Source: Deltaproteobacteria bacterium UBA1386
GTDB taxonomy: Bacteria > Desulfobacterota > Syntrophorhabdia > Syntrophorhabdales > Syntrophorhabdaceae
Assembly (NCBI GenBank): GCA_002305765.1
Contig: DBQU01000006.1
Location: 1 to 34,003 of the forward strand
DNA length: 34,003 nucleotides
Reading direction: 5' to 3'
The translations under genes were made by a program, and so were the position numbers. Every line of letters starts with the position of its first letter. The stretch's first letter is position 1. Below, one piece after another: positions 1 to 8,911 of the stretch. The notes beneath the pieces were generated by a model that had not been told where the DNA came from, made no database searches, and saw only the letters and a list, made by a program, of their open reading frames with translations.

Positions 1-23
1 GGAATTCTCCGACAGGCTCCTAG
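1..23. repeat. Terminal repeat, left copy
   Basis: The first 23 bases (GGAATTCTCCGACAGGCTCC followed by TAG) are the exact reverse complement of the last bases of the window, apart from one extra base at the right end. The right copy directly follows what looks like a transposase C-terminus, so this is probably an insertion-sequence terminal inverted repeat at which the assembly stopped. No transposase sequence is seen beside the left copy. Confidence 0.7.
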
Positions 24-51
24 GCGACAAGACCACGGGATCTCTGCCCGT

Positions 52-1901
52 CTACGTTTTCCTGTCCCAGGCGTGGTCGTTTATGGCCGGGTTGTCCGCG
101 TGGTCCTTGGTGAGCAGTTCCTCCTGGATGGAGATCTCTTCGCGGGTGTTGAATATGTATGCTTCCTGATCGTGGCGGTGAGCGGCCAGGCGGGGGAGCG
201 CGGCTTCGTCGTACTTGATGAAATTCTGACCCGCCCTGGTGGCTGTATATTTTCTGAAACCGAGATGGACGAGGGCGTCAACCCCGATCCGTACCGATGT
301 CTCCAGGGATTCGCGATAAATGTTCTTCACGCCGGCATCGATGAGGTCGTACGCGTCTGTCCGGTTGCGGGCCCGGACCATGATCGTGAGGTGGGGGAAC
401 TCCGTCCTGGTCTTTTCCACCATCTCAGCGTTGATCTCCGGTGAATCGATGGAGGCGATGAGGATCTTCGCGTTTTCCGCCCCGGCCGATTTCAGGATAT
501 CTATCCTCGTGGCGTCGCCGTAAAAGACCTTGAACCCCATTTTCCTCAGCAGCTCCACCCTGTCGGAATCGTTGTCCAGGATGGTCGTGTGGATACCGTT
601 CGCCCTCAGGAACCTGCCGATCGTGCTGCCAAAGTGACCGAATCCGGCGATGATGACGGGGTGCTCACCTTCGATCCGATCCGCTTCCCTTTCCTCCTGG
701 ACCTCTTTCGTTCCGAATCTCGGAAGGATGAGCCGCTCGTTCAGGAGAAGCAGCAAAGGTGTCACCGCCATGCTGATTGCCGTAACACCCATCATCATAT
801 CCGACCAGTGACCCGACAGGATACGGAGCTGGGCAATGAAAGCGAAAAGCACAAAGGCGAACTCACCAACCTGGGACAGCCCCAGGGTGAAGATGCTGTT
901 CTGGTCGAAACTGAGCCGGGACATCCTGCCCGTCATGTTGAGCACGAAGGCCTTGACGACGATAACGCCCAGGACAAGCACGGTGACCGTGAGGGGATTG
1001 TCGAGGATGAGCCTGAAATTGATGGAAGCCCCCACGGCTATGAAGAACAGGCCGAGCAAGACGCCCTTAAAGGGTTCGACGTCGCTCTCCAGTTCGTGGC
1101 GGAACTGGGAGTTGGCGAGGACCACACCCGCGAGGAATGTCCCCAGGGCCGGGCTGAGGCCCACTATTATCATGAGGTCGGCGGTGGCTATGACAATGAG
1201 CAGCGCGGCGGCGGTGAAGAGTTCGCGGAGGCGTATCCGCGCGATGAATCGCAGGAAGGGCACGATGACAAGACGCCCGCCGAGGATGACGGCAGCGACG
1301 GCACCTATGAGGGTCAGGGTCTGCGCCCACCCGGGCAGGCCTTCGACAGCGTTTTGTGCCCTTCCGCCGCCTGGGGCGCGGACGACATGGCCAGAAGGGG
1401 CAGGAAGGCAAGGATCGGTATGACCGATATATCCTGGAAAAGCAGGACAGCGAAGGAAGACCTTCCGGATTCGGTTTTCGTCAGCCCTTTCTCGCGCAGG
1501 GTCTGCATCACTATTGCCGTGGACGACATGGAGAAGGCGAGGCCGCAGGCAAGGGCCGCCTGCCAGGAGAACCCCGCGACAAGGAGACCGCCGAAACACA
1601 GCAGCGTCGTGGCGCCCAGCTGCACCGCTCCTGTTCCCGCGATGAGCTTGCGCATCTTCCAGAAGCTGGCGGGTTCCAGTTCAAGACCGATGAGAAAGAG
1701 CATCATCACCACGCCGAATTCGGCGAAGTGCATGATGTCCTTGCCTTCCTGGCCCACGAAACCCAGAAAGAAGGGGCCGATGATGATGCCGCCCAGCAGG
1801 TAGCCCAGCACCGAACCCATCCCCAGCTTCTTGGCGACGGGCACGAACACAACGGCGGCCGCAAGATAGATCAGAGCGTCGTGGAGAAAGCCATTGTTCA
1901 T
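52..1901 (-). pseudogene. KefB/KefC-type K+/H+ antiporter (CPA2) with TrkA-N domain, frameshifted
   Basis: Glutathione-gated potassium efflux antiporter of the inner membrane. The N-terminal part (from 1901) carries the CPA2 transmembrane segments (LGYLLGGIIIGP, FLIGLELEP, FSMSSTAIVMQTL). The C-terminal part continues with more membrane helices (LSQVGEFAFVLFAF) and then a Rossmann-type TrkA-N/RCK domain (VIIAGFGHFGSTIGRFL, FYGDATRIDIL). The two parts lie in different frames. The protein joins cleanly if one base is restored in the A4 tract (T4 on the plus strand at 1352-1355), giving EGHKNAVEGLPGWAQ. The start overlaps the kefF stop by 4 nt (ATGA), as expected for a coupled kefF-kefB/C operon. 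The family is certain. Whether the frameshift is real or a homopolymer sequencing error cannot be told here. Confidence 0.88.
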
Positions 1902-2518
1902 CCGTCAGCCGTTTCCTTCCCGGCCTGAAGCCAGTCGTTGAGATATTCGTAGTCCAAAATGTCCCTCAGCTCCGTTCCGCCCTTCGTCAGTTGCTCGAGG
2001 AGGTCGCGATAGGCCCCCGCGTATTCCTCCAACTCCCGGTCTGTGAGAAGGTACGTGCCGTGCACGACAAAAGGGGGCAGGTAGACCATGTTGCACAGGC
2101 GTGCCGTCTGTTCAAAGGACATGAAAAACTCCGGAAGCGTGTGCCCATGTCCCCCTGACACGTAGACATCCCTCGTGCCGCCCGCGGTCAGGGCGTTGAA
2201 AATGATCTTGCCCCTGAGATTGGTGCCGCCTTCGCCGTGGGCCCACCCGTGTTCCAATACCATGTCGATCCATTGTTTGAGCAGGGCTGGCGCCCCGTAC
2301 ATGTACAGGGGGTGTTGCCAGATGATGACCTGATGGTCAAGAAGGAGTTCCTTTTCCCGCTCCGCGTCGACGTTGAAATCGGGGTATTCCTCGTAAAGGT
2401 CATGAAGGGTAACGCCGGGCAGGTTTGAGACCCCCGTGAGGAGGGCCCGGTTCACCCGGGACCTTTCGAAGCGGGGATGGGCGAAAAGTATGAGGATGTT
2501 GATCTTCGACGTTTCCAT
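1898..2518 (-). CDS. kefF: KefF/KefG-like NAD(P)H quinone oxidoreductase, antiporter ancillary protein
   Basis: A 206-residue flavodoxin-fold protein of the Flavodoxin_2/MdaB family. These soluble FMN enzymes reduce quinones and also bind and activate KefB/KefC antiporters during electrophile stress. The visible family motifs are the N-terminal ILILFAHPRFERSRVN phosphate-binding strand-loop, VIIWQHPLYMYGAPALLKQWIDMV in the middle, and TAGG near residue 112. The length is normal for the family. It is the first gene of a two-gene minus-strand operon and its stop overlaps the antiporter start by 4 nt, which supports the functional link. A sigma70-like promoter lies about 60 nt upstream. KefF versus KefG cannot be decided from sequence alone. 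Confidence 0.88.
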   Translation of the reverse strand: METSKINILILFAHPRFERSRVNRALLTGVSNLPGVTLHDLYEEYPDFNVDAEREKELLLDHQVIIWQHPLYMYGAPALLKQWIDMVLEHGWAHGEGGTNLRGKIIFNALTAGGTRDVYVSGGHGHTLPEFFMSFEQTARLCNMVYLPPFVVHGTYLLTDRELEEYAGAYRDLLEQLTKGGTELRDILDYEYLNDWLQAGKETADG

Positions 2519-2578
2519 AAAAAGGGCCTTTTCCTGCCGGAGAACCGGTTCCCTCCGTCACCACGGCAGGTAATCTAC

Positions 2579-2606
2579 ATTATCATGTCAGCTACATGCA
2601 TGACAA
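2579..2606 (-). promoter_or_regulatory. Sigma70-like promoter for kefF-kef antiporter operon
   Basis: On the minus strand TTGTCA (2601-2606) and GATAAT (2579-2584) are separated by 16 nt, about 60 nt upstream of the kefF start. The leader between them and the ATG contains the perfect palindrome GAACCGGTTC, inside a larger CCTGCC...GGCAGG inverted repeat, which could be an operator or a leader hairpin. Predicted by eye only. Confidence 0.45.
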
Positions 2607-2707
2607 GACGCCGTGCCGGGTCGGTCTCTTCGATCGGGCCCGCGACAACCTCGTTCCTCCACAGAGTGGGCGGGGAGGAGGGGAAGGACCCGTGGAGCTC
2701 GAAGGGA

Positions 2708-4828
2708 TCAGAATCTGTGCGAAACCCCGATAAAAAAGATGTCGGCCTTGTATCCCGGATTCGCGTAGGCTCCGGAGAGATAGGAGTTCACAGGTGAGCC
2801 GAGGGTATTGACGTAGCCCTCGTACTGCGCGTCCGAAAGGGAGTATTTTTCGTACGCGTATCCGAAGGTCAAAAGGGTCGAAGCGGTATGGTGGTAGAGG
2901 AATTTGATCATGTAGAATTCTGTCCGGTAGCTGTCCCAGTTTCGTATGTCGATGTTCTCGTTGTTCCGTCCTGCCGTCAGAGCGTTGCCGGAAAAATAGG
3001 TGAAGTCATTGGTTCCATGTGTCTTCAGGTAGTCGCCGGAGAGTCGCAGGGTGAGCTTTTGGGGCACTATGTAAAGGTCCACAACAAGGCCGAGGTCGAA
3101 GGTGATGTCCTCCTGATCGGACTGCCAGTTGAAGTTGGTGGCATTCTGGACCGTTCCGTAAGGGTCCGCGTCGGTCGTGAAGCCGCGCTGGAACTGTGAC
3201 GAGGTGGTGATCCCGTAATCGAAATATCCGAAAATCCTTGCGTGCCTGCCGATCGAGTACTCGCCGTCGAAATTGAGCTCCTTCGTGTCGTCGCGAAGGA
3301 GTCCGAGGGTCGTGGATGGATAGCTTGACCTCCTGTACCTGCAGCCCACGTTGAAATTCAGGATATCCAGGGGCGACAGAGTTGCTGACGCCTTGAAGGT
3401 ATCCGTGTCCTTCGAAGCGGCGTCGAATGTCCTCACCCATATCTCCGCCGGGGCGGCGGTCACGTCCGTGAGCTGATGGTGCCCGGCCCGTATCAGCTTC
3501 TCGTACGCGATCTTGAAGGTGGCTTCCGGCAGCGGGGACCACCGTGCCTCGGCGGAATACACGTCGTCCCGGGTCCTGGGGATGTCGTCGCGTGACCTGT
3601 TGAGGTCCACGTGTTTGTAGCCGGCAATGAAGTGAAGGCCCCGGAGGAGCCTGATGTCGAGGTCCGCTCCGTAGGCCTGCTTGTTGTACCCGTAGAGGCG
3701 GTTCGCGTTCGAAGTCGTGACGCCGCTCTCGACGGTGGTGATGACGTCCGACCTGTTGTCGCGGTCGTAGTACCTGTAATAGAGCTTGCCGTTGAGGAAG
3801 GTGACGGGGTTCGCGGCCAGCGCGAAGTTGTAGTTCTGTGTTCTCACGTCGCCATGAAAACGGTTGCTGCTCAACTGCAGGGGCGTCAGGGTGCCGCCGT
3901 CCCAGATGTTCGACAGCAGGTCGGCTTCCGACCTGGCGGCTCCGTAGGCCAGATTGGTGCTGAACGTGCTTCGGAAGGGCAGTTTCACCGTTCCCGTGAA
4001 CCCCGCCTGGTGGAAGGTGTTGTCCGGAGAAAGGTTGAGCGCGTCCGTATTGGGCTGGGTGGGCACGAAGGGGTTGCGAAAGCTCAGCGTTCGATTGCCG
4101 TTGACGAAACGGCTAAAGAGATAGCGGAGGGAGAGGAAGTAGGGCTGCCGGGCATAACCGGCCTCCATCGTGATATGGTCCGTGGTGAAATCGACGGGCG
4201 CCGGGAGTTCGATGACGTTGCCGAAGCCGATGGCGCCTTCGGCACCGGACGGCCTCGTTCCCGACTTTCTTTCCTCCGACCCCGTCACTTCGAAATAAAA
4301 AGGTTTCACGGGTTGGAACCTCACCTTTCCGCCGTATCTCTTTCTCTTCGTGTAGTAATCGAAACTGTTCCAGGCCGTGGGGTCGGTCCCGGGTACCCCG
4401 TCGTACCCCAGCTGGTCGGAGCCCGCGCCCGCGTAGGGCGTCACCGCGTTGTGGGTGATATTGCGCGGGATTTCGTCATAGAAGAGGGAATACCGGTAGC
4501 TGCCCCATTTCCCTCCATCGACTCTGTAGGATTGCGTGTCGTAGCCGGGGTCCGCGATGTCGAGTCTCAGGAAGGTGCCCCGCTTCGGATCGATGCAGCG
4601 GAGATAGACGTTGCCGAAGACGCCCGGGGTCCGGTCCTTCAGGTCCCTGTACTTGCCGAATTCTGCTTCATTTCCCTGCACCGCGGGATAGGCGCCGAGA
4701 ATCCCCACCTCCATTTCGAGTATGCTTTCTTCTTTCCCCTTCCCGGGAGATGATTCTTCGGAGAAAAGATCGACACCGGGAAGGAGTGCCAGTATGGCGG
4801 CACAGATAATGATCCAGCCTCTCAGCAT
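2708..4828 (-). CDS. MtrB/PioB-family decaheme-associated outer-membrane beta-barrel
   Basis: A 706-residue protein with a signal peptide (MLRGWIIICAAILALLPGVDLFS), repeated amphipathic strands rich in Y, R and alternating hydrophobics, and a C-terminal phenylalanine (GVSHRF) typical of outer-membrane barrels. Segments such as FRLD..., YRYSLFYDEIPRNITHNAVTPY and WNSFDYYTKRKRYGGKVRFQP match the MtrB/PioB family. In Shewanella and Rhodopseudomonas this family sheathes a decaheme cytochrome to form an electron conduit through the outer membrane. The decaheme gene lies directly upstream, 9 nt away. The start is supported by GAGGAGA about 6 nt before the ATG. No extracellular MtrC/OmcA-like cytochrome gene is present nearby. 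Confidence 0.88.
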   Translation of the reverse strand: MLRGWIIICAAILALLPGVDLFSEESSPGKGKEESILEMEVGILGAYPAVQGNEAEFGKYRDLKDRTPGVFGNVYLRCIDPKRGTFLRLDIADPGYDTQSYRVDGGKWGSYRYSLFYDEIPRNITHNAVTPYAGAGSDQLGYDGVPGTDPTAWNSFDYYTKRKRYGGKVRFQPVKPFYFEVTGSEERKSGTRPSGAEGAIGFGNVIELPAPVDFTTDHITMEAGYARQPYFLSLRYLFSRFVNGNRTLSFRNPFVPTQPNTDALNLSPDNTFHQAGFTGTVKLPFRSTFSTNLAYGAARSEADLLSNIWDGGTLTPLQLSSNRFHGDVRTQNYNFALAANPVTFLNGKLYYRYYDRDNRSDVITTVESGVTTSNANRLYGYNKQAYGADLDIRLLRGLHFIAGYKHVDLNRSRDDIPRTRDDVYSAEARWSPLPEATFKIAYEKLIRAGHHQLTDVTAAPAEIWVRTFDAASKDTDTFKASATLSPLDILNFNVGCRYRRSSYPSTTLGLLRDDTKELNFDGEYSIGRHARIFGYFDYGITTSSQFQRGFTTDADPYGTVQNATNFNWQSDQEDITFDLGLVVDLYIVPQKLTLRLSGDYLKTHGTNDFTYFSGNALTAGRNNENIDIRNWDSYRTEFYMIKFLYHHTASTLLTFGYAYEKYSLSDAQYEGYVNTLGSPVNSYLSGAYANPGYKADIFFIGVSHRF

Positions 4829-4837
4829 GACATCTCC

Positions 4838-5779
4838 TCACCTCAGGAGATGAAGAGCCCTTGAACCGGGCGCGCCCGCGGATCCGTGGACGTTCGTGTG
4901 GCACATCACACAGTTCCGGGCCACCATGCGGTTACGGGGAAAGGGCCCCCCGAAAGTCTCGAACGCGGTGTAAGGCGTCCCGGGGTGCCGGGCCGCGTCA
5001 TGACAGCTCTGGCACAGCTGCGGCGTTTTTCTTACAAGAAGGGCATAGTGGTTGCTGCCGTGGGGAACGTGACAGTTGAGGCAGTTTTCGGGGACGGGGG
5101 GATGGTCCTCGACGAATGGCCCCCTCTTTTCCGTGTGGCAGCGGTAACACAGGTCGTTTGCGGAATCGGCCTTCAACAGTTTCGGACCGGGGCCGCCGTG
5201 TGGAAGGTGGCATTTTGTGCATGCGATCCTCCCCTCTCTTATGGGATGACGGGACCGCCGAAGGGTCTGCGACCTTACATCGCTGTGACAGGGGAAGCAC
5301 AGCCCGGGCACCGGCGATCTCAGCTCCTTGTCCCGAACGCGAGCCGGACGATGGTTTGATGACCTCAGAAAACCTCCGGCACTCACATGGACCTCGTGGC
5401 AGGTAGTGCAGGACAGACCGCCGGAACTGTGCGGGCTCATGTCCCAGAAAGCGGCCTCCCTGTCGTCCTGATGGCAGGTGAGGCATTTTGCCGACCTTGT
5501 CCCCGGGTCGCTGTCCTTCGAGAAGGAGAATATGCCGCCTTTGCCTCCCCCCTTCTTCACATGCTCCGCTCCCGGACCATGGCAGGATTCGCACCCCCTT
5601 GACGCGGCAGGTGCCAGGGGAACGTACTTACGGCCGTGCATTCCACTGGCGTAGCTTTCGGCGCTATCCTCGTGACAGGCCGTGCAGATCGCCGGACCGA
5701 CATACCCGGTCTCCGACGTCCGCGCGGCCGGGGCCACGAGGAGGAAAAGGAGCGCCATCTGGAAGGCGGCTCTCAGCAT
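4838..5779 (-). CDS. DmsE/MtrA-family periplasmic decaheme c-type cytochrome
   Basis: A 313-residue protein from the chosen start with a signal peptide (MLRAAFQMALLFLLVAPAARTSE) and ten CxxCH haem-binding motifs: CTACH, CESCH, CLTCH, CTTCH, CFPCH, CTKCH, CYRCH, CLNCH, CQSCH and CVMCH. The motif count, spacing and length fit the DmsE/MtrA/PioA family, which carries electrons through the MtrB/PioB barrel. I chose the start at 5779 rather than an in-frame start at 5839, because it begins the signal peptide and is preceded by AAGGAAGG. It forms an operon with the downstream barrel gene (9 nt gap). Direction of electron flow (metal or extracellular acceptor reduction versus uptake) cannot be judged from sequence. 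Confidence 0.9.
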   Translation of the reverse strand: MLRAAFQMALLFLLVAPAARTSETGYVGPAICTACHEDSAESYASGMHGRKYVPLAPAASRGCESCHGPGAEHVKKGGGKGGIFSFSKDSDPGTRSAKCLTCHQDDREAAFWDMSPHSSGGLSCTTCHEVHVSAGGFLRSSNHRPARVRDKELRSPVPGLCFPCHSDVRSQTLRRSRHPIREGRIACTKCHLPHGGPGPKLLKADSANDLCYRCHTEKRGPFVEDHPPVPENCLNCHVPHGSNHYALLVRKTPQLCQSCHDAARHPGTPYTAFETFGGPFPRNRMVARNCVMCHTNVHGSAGAPGSRALHLLR

Positions 5780-5852
5780 GTCCTTCCTTCCCACGACGCG
5801 GTACCGCTGTCTGTGGGCACAACGCATTTGTTCCACCATGGAAGTGCTGGCC

Positions 5853-5869
5853 CGCTGATCTCATCAGCG
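5853..5869. promoter_or_regulatory. Perfect inverted repeat, candidate operator in divergent promoter region
   Basis: CGCTGAT-CTC-ATCAGCG is a perfect 7-bp inverted repeat with a 3-nt spacer, about 75 nt upstream of the decaheme cytochrome start. It lies in the intergenic region between that minus-strand operon and the plus-strand lipoprotein gene. The size and symmetry suit a dimeric regulator. No regulator gene is adjacent and I do not recognise the motif. Confidence 0.4.
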
Positions 5870-6052
5870 TTCTTATTCCACGATACAATGGGAGTTGAAG
5901 CCGTGTCTGTCGCAGAATCGACAATTTTTCTGTCATCCTATGGCAGACAGGGGGAGGATAGGCGGAATAGCCATCTTGATCCTCGCATCAGGGTTCGCAA
6001 TGGTGTTATCATAAAGGATGCAATGTGGCACCCTTGCCGCGGGAGGTGGCGA

Positions 6053-6523
6053 ATGTCTGCGATACATCGCTTCATGAAGATCTGTCTTGTTCTCGTTGCT
6101 GTTGCCGCCATGCTTGCTCCCGGTTGCAGCCGTGAGGCCGAAGAGGACAAGGTGAAGAAGGTCATCACGGACGCCCAGACGGCGGCCGAAGAGAAGGAGA
6201 TCAGGAAGATGGTCAGCGCCCTTGCGGAAACGTACAGCGACCCCCGCGGGTCCAACCGCGACGATGTCAGAAGGGTCCTGCTCGGCTATTTCCTGGCACA
6301 TCCGAAGATAACCGTGTATCTGACCTATCTGAGAGTATCCGTCGACGGGGCGTCGGCCAGGGCGTCGTTCCAGGCCGTCCTGACGAGCGGGAAGAAGACG
6401 GGCTCTCCCGCCGACGTCATCCCCGAATCGCTCGGCGTCTATCGCTTCGACGTTTCGTTGAACAAGATATCCGGGGACTGGAAGGTCACCTCGGCCACGT
6501 GGGAGCGGGTGGGGGAGGAGTAG
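6053..6523 (+). CDS. Small lipoprotein of unknown function
   Basis: A 156-residue predicted lipoprotein. The signal sequence MSAIHRFMKICLVLVAVAAMLAPGC ends in an LAPGC lipobox, so the mature protein should begin at the cysteine and be membrane-anchored. It is followed by a charged helical stretch (REAEEDKVKKVITDAQTAAEEKEI) and an alpha/beta part (TVYLTYLRVSVDGASARASFQAVL, VYRFDVSLNKISGDWKVTSATWERV). That ending resembles small NTF2-like or SnoaL-like lipoproteins, but this is a resemblance by eye only. The start is set by GGGAGGTGG 7-8 nt before the ATG. It is transcribed divergently from the decaheme-barrel operon, so a shared function is possible but unproven. Confidence 0.75.
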   Translation: MSAIHRFMKICLVLVAVAAMLAPGCSREAEEDKVKKVITDAQTAAEEKEIRKMVSALAETYSDPRGSNRDDVRRVLLGYFLAHPKITVYLTYLRVSVDGASARASFQAVLTSGKKTGSPADVIPESLGVYRFDVSLNKISGDWKVTSATWERVGEE

Positions 6524-6560
6524 AACAGAACGCTTGAACAGTAAAGGCGGGCGAAGACCA

Positions 6561-6622
6561 TCTCACGCCCGCTGCGCTCGGGCCCGCAGAGAAATACGAT
6601 GAGAGAGCGCAGAGAAAAGACA
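6561..6622 (+). repeat. Partial palindromic element (family 1, left end only)
   Basis: Begins TCTCACGCCCGC and runs to GCGCAGAGAAAAGAC, the left part of the family 1 element described at 19475-19800. The paired hairpins that normally follow are missing. It sits just downstream of the lipoprotein gene. Confidence 0.6.
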
Positions 6623-6679
6623 AGGAATGTTCCTGATGCTCAAGGTCGAAGTTTTAGGGGAGTGGCCGGGCTGCGGGCA

Positions 6680-7702
6680 TCATTTCTTTGATCTTCTCCT
6701 GACCAGGTTGGGATAGAGTTTTTTTGCGCAATCGGGACAGATGCTGTGGGAGAATTCGGCGTCGGTGTGGTCGCGCATGTATGTTTCTATCTGCTGCCAG
6801 TATCCCTGGTCGTCACGGATCTTTTTGCAGTGGGAGCAGATCGGCAGGTAACCGCGCAGGGTCTTGACCTCCGAGAGCGTCTGCTTAAGCTCCCGGATCA
6901 GCTCCTCGTTCTTCCTTTCAGCCTCCTGACGCCGCCGGATCTCCTTCTGCGCGAGGCTCAGCTCCATTCTTACCTCAGCCACCTCCTTGAGGATGGCGAG
7001 CACGGGCCGGTTCTCTATCGGGTTTCCTTTCCTGGAGTTCTGCCAGTTCAGATACAGATAAAGGAAGGGGCAGGCGAAGATCGCGATGATGAAACGGCTG
7101 AGCAGGGTGCCCTTCATGATGTTCACATAGTCGGGACTGCCGAAAAAAGCACCCGTGGCGAAGAGGAGTACGTCCAGCCACATCACACCCAGCAGGGTGA
7201 TGAAGGCCCTCAGCCAGAGCCGGTTGAACCTTGTCTTGCCGAGAAACTCCCATGCTATCGCCAGAAAGATGAGGTCCGCCACGGTGGTAGCCACCGAAGC
7301 GGCGTTGATCCTGAAACTCGGGATCGGGACATGTGACAGGGGGCTGGCGCCGATGAACGTTGTCTGCAGATGCAGCGTCAGCGCTATTAGTGGCACCATG
7401 GCTGACACCCCGGCGACGGTCGATATGGCAATGCGGGTGGCATGGGGCCCGTCGAATATGTACACGGCAAAGACCCCAAGCAGGAGGGACGTGTAGAAGA
7501 CGGTGGACCCGACCATGAATGTGATGCCGCCGACCTGCACCGTGACCCCGGCATCGGTCACCCACGACATGACCGCAGTGATCCCTCCCATCAAAGCGTA
7601 AAAATGGGCCAGCCCGAACCGGTCACGCAGGGAATGCGCCCACAGCACCAGGAAGTAGACGACCATCGCCTCCGAGATCAGTATGAGGAGTTCACTTTTC
7701 AT
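6680..7702 (-). CDS. Multi-pass membrane protein with coiled coil and C-terminal CxxC/CxxC domain
   Basis: A 340-residue protein with about seven hydrophobic segments in residues 1-225, a coiled coil at about 235-290 (RMELSLAQKEIRRRQEAERKNEELIRELKQTL), and a C-terminal domain with two cysteine pairs (PICSHCKKIRDDQGYW ... CPDCAKKLYP). This C-terminal domain is very common at the ends of PAS/GGDEF-type sensor proteins in Desulfobacterota and probably binds metal. No kinase, GGDEF or receiver domain follows, so the output is unknown. The N-terminal half resembles MASE-like or VUT-like membrane sensors, which is inference. No clear Shine-Dalgarno sequence precedes the ATG. It is monocistronic, flanked by repeats. 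Confidence 0.75.
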   Translation of the reverse strand: MKSELLILISEAMVVYFLVLWAHSLRDRFGLAHFYALMGGITAVMSWVTDAGVTVQVGGITFMVGSTVFYTSLLLGVFAVYIFDGPHATRIAISTVAGVSAMVPLIALTLHLQTTFIGASPLSHVPIPSFRINAASVATTVADLIFLAIAWEFLGKTRFNRLWLRAFITLLGVMWLDVLLFATGAFFGSPDYVNIMKGTLLSRFIIAIFACPFLYLYLNWQNSRKGNPIENRPVLAILKEVAEVRMELSLAQKEIRRRQEAERKNEELIRELKQTLSEVKTLRGYLPICSHCKKIRDDQGYWQQIETYMRDHTDAEFSHSICPDCAKKLYPNLVRRRSKK

Positions 7703-7900
7703 GTAACGGCGGGGTTACGAGTGTATTCAGTGGAGATAGCATTGTTGCCGGCAGAACGGTTGGAAGTCCGTTTCCCCGGTCGATTACCCGCCAATGCCTC
7801 CGAAGTTTCTTGCCCCAGCGTATTATTCCATTATTCGCTGTGAATCTCTATCAAAACTTGTATCGCCTTTATCGGGCATAACTTAAGGGGATGATGGAGA

Positions 7901-7961
7901 AAAGACGGCTTGAATCGCTTGAGTGGCTTGAATCGCTTGAGGGTTAACGACTAAAGGCAAG
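7901..7961 (-). repeat. Family 2 repeat: tandem TTGAATCGC-like nonamers
   Basis: Contains CTTGAATCGCTTGAGTGG then CTTGAATCGCTTGAGGG, followed by TTAACGACTAAAGGCAAG. The same tandem nonamer array, ending in GGGTTAACG and an AAGACAAGAA-like tail, recurs at 9952-10018, inverted at 10119-10165 and 15391-15430, and in a shorter form at 31866-31900. Here it lies against the 3' end of a decayed nuclease gene. Confidence 0.7.
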
Positions 7962-8884
7962 AATAAAGACCTTCGTAGATGATCTCTGATCTCAGCGTGT
8001 GTGTCCTCTTTTGGGGAGGGCCTGAGTCGGCAAGAGTCGTACGTCGATGGAACCGGGACTGACATTTCAAGGTCCCTCTGTCCGAATCTCTTGCTAATTC
8101 GCCCGCGCAAAGGATTATGCCGATAGGGGGATTCTCCCCTTCGACCATCTGAGTCCTCTTGTAGTAGTTCACGTACATTTGCATCTGGCCAATATCCTGG
8201 TGGCTCAGCTTACCTACTTTCAGATCGATGAGAACGAAGCTCTTGGTTAGACGATTGTAGAATACAAGGTCGATATAGAAATGATCTCCTCCAAGCGTGA
8301 TTCTCTGCTGCCTCGCGACGAACGAGAAGCCCCTGCCCAACGTCTTTACTCAGCGCAAGACGCTCAAACAGCAGGGAGCTCATCTGCCGTTCCAACCCCC
8401 TGGTACTCCAGTTGCTGTTTATCGCTTCGTTCATATAGAATTCGCGAATTTCAGCCTTATCCACCCTTAATAGCAGGCGATAATGAGTCCAGGTCAATTC
8501 TGAACGCAGTGCGTTCACTTTCGGATAGGTCAGATAAAAACTGCGCATGAACCAAAGGTTGCGCTTGTCGAAACCATGACCGAAATCCGACGCCAACCTT
8601 TGAGAGAGTTCGCCAATAAGCCGTCCTGGCACCTCTCTTCTTTGTTCAACCTGTCCTCCTGCGAAGCGGGAATTCAACCTGTAAAGACGGAGAAAGCGGG
8701 GGCGGTACGAGATGCGATCCAGAGGAAACGATGAACGGAAAAATGCGCGCATGTTCCAGAGGTTGGACTTTTTCGAAACCTTTGCCAAACTCGCCGGAAA
8801 GCCTTTGAGAAAGTCCGGTATTATTTGCCGTTCCGAGAAAGAGTACCTCGGTGGAGAAAAGTATTGAGATGGGAAAGGAAACAA
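7951..8884 (-). pseudogene. Decayed YhcG/DUF1016 PDDEXK nuclease gene
   Basis: Family segments are spread over two or more frames. One frame (8210-8884) holds RLIGELSQRLASDFGHGFDKRNLWFMRSFYLTYPKV and the following helical part ending QMSSLLFERLALSKD. The next frame (from 8340) holds the nuclease core GDHFYIDLVFYNRLTKSFVLIDLKVGKL with the D...DxK residues, and MQMYVNYYKRTQ...IGIILCAGE. After that the C-terminus is scrambled, and the very N-terminal region is also not in a good family frame. At least two frameshifts are needed to rebuild the protein, so this is a pseudogene and not a single sequencing error. An intact relative lies at 18241-19266 and a third fragment at 16185-16334. Confidence 0.8.
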
Positions 8885-8911
8885 GGTATCCTTACTGTAA
8901 GGAGATAAGGA

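Noticed and set aside
589..1803. Long plus-strand ORF opposite the antiporter gene
   Set aside because: It is antisense to clear KefB/C coding sequence, with biased low-complexity composition; a product of high G+C codon use.
3611..4753. Long plus-strand ORF opposite the outer-membrane barrel gene
   Set aside because: Antisense shadow of a well-supported gene with signal peptide and ribosome site.
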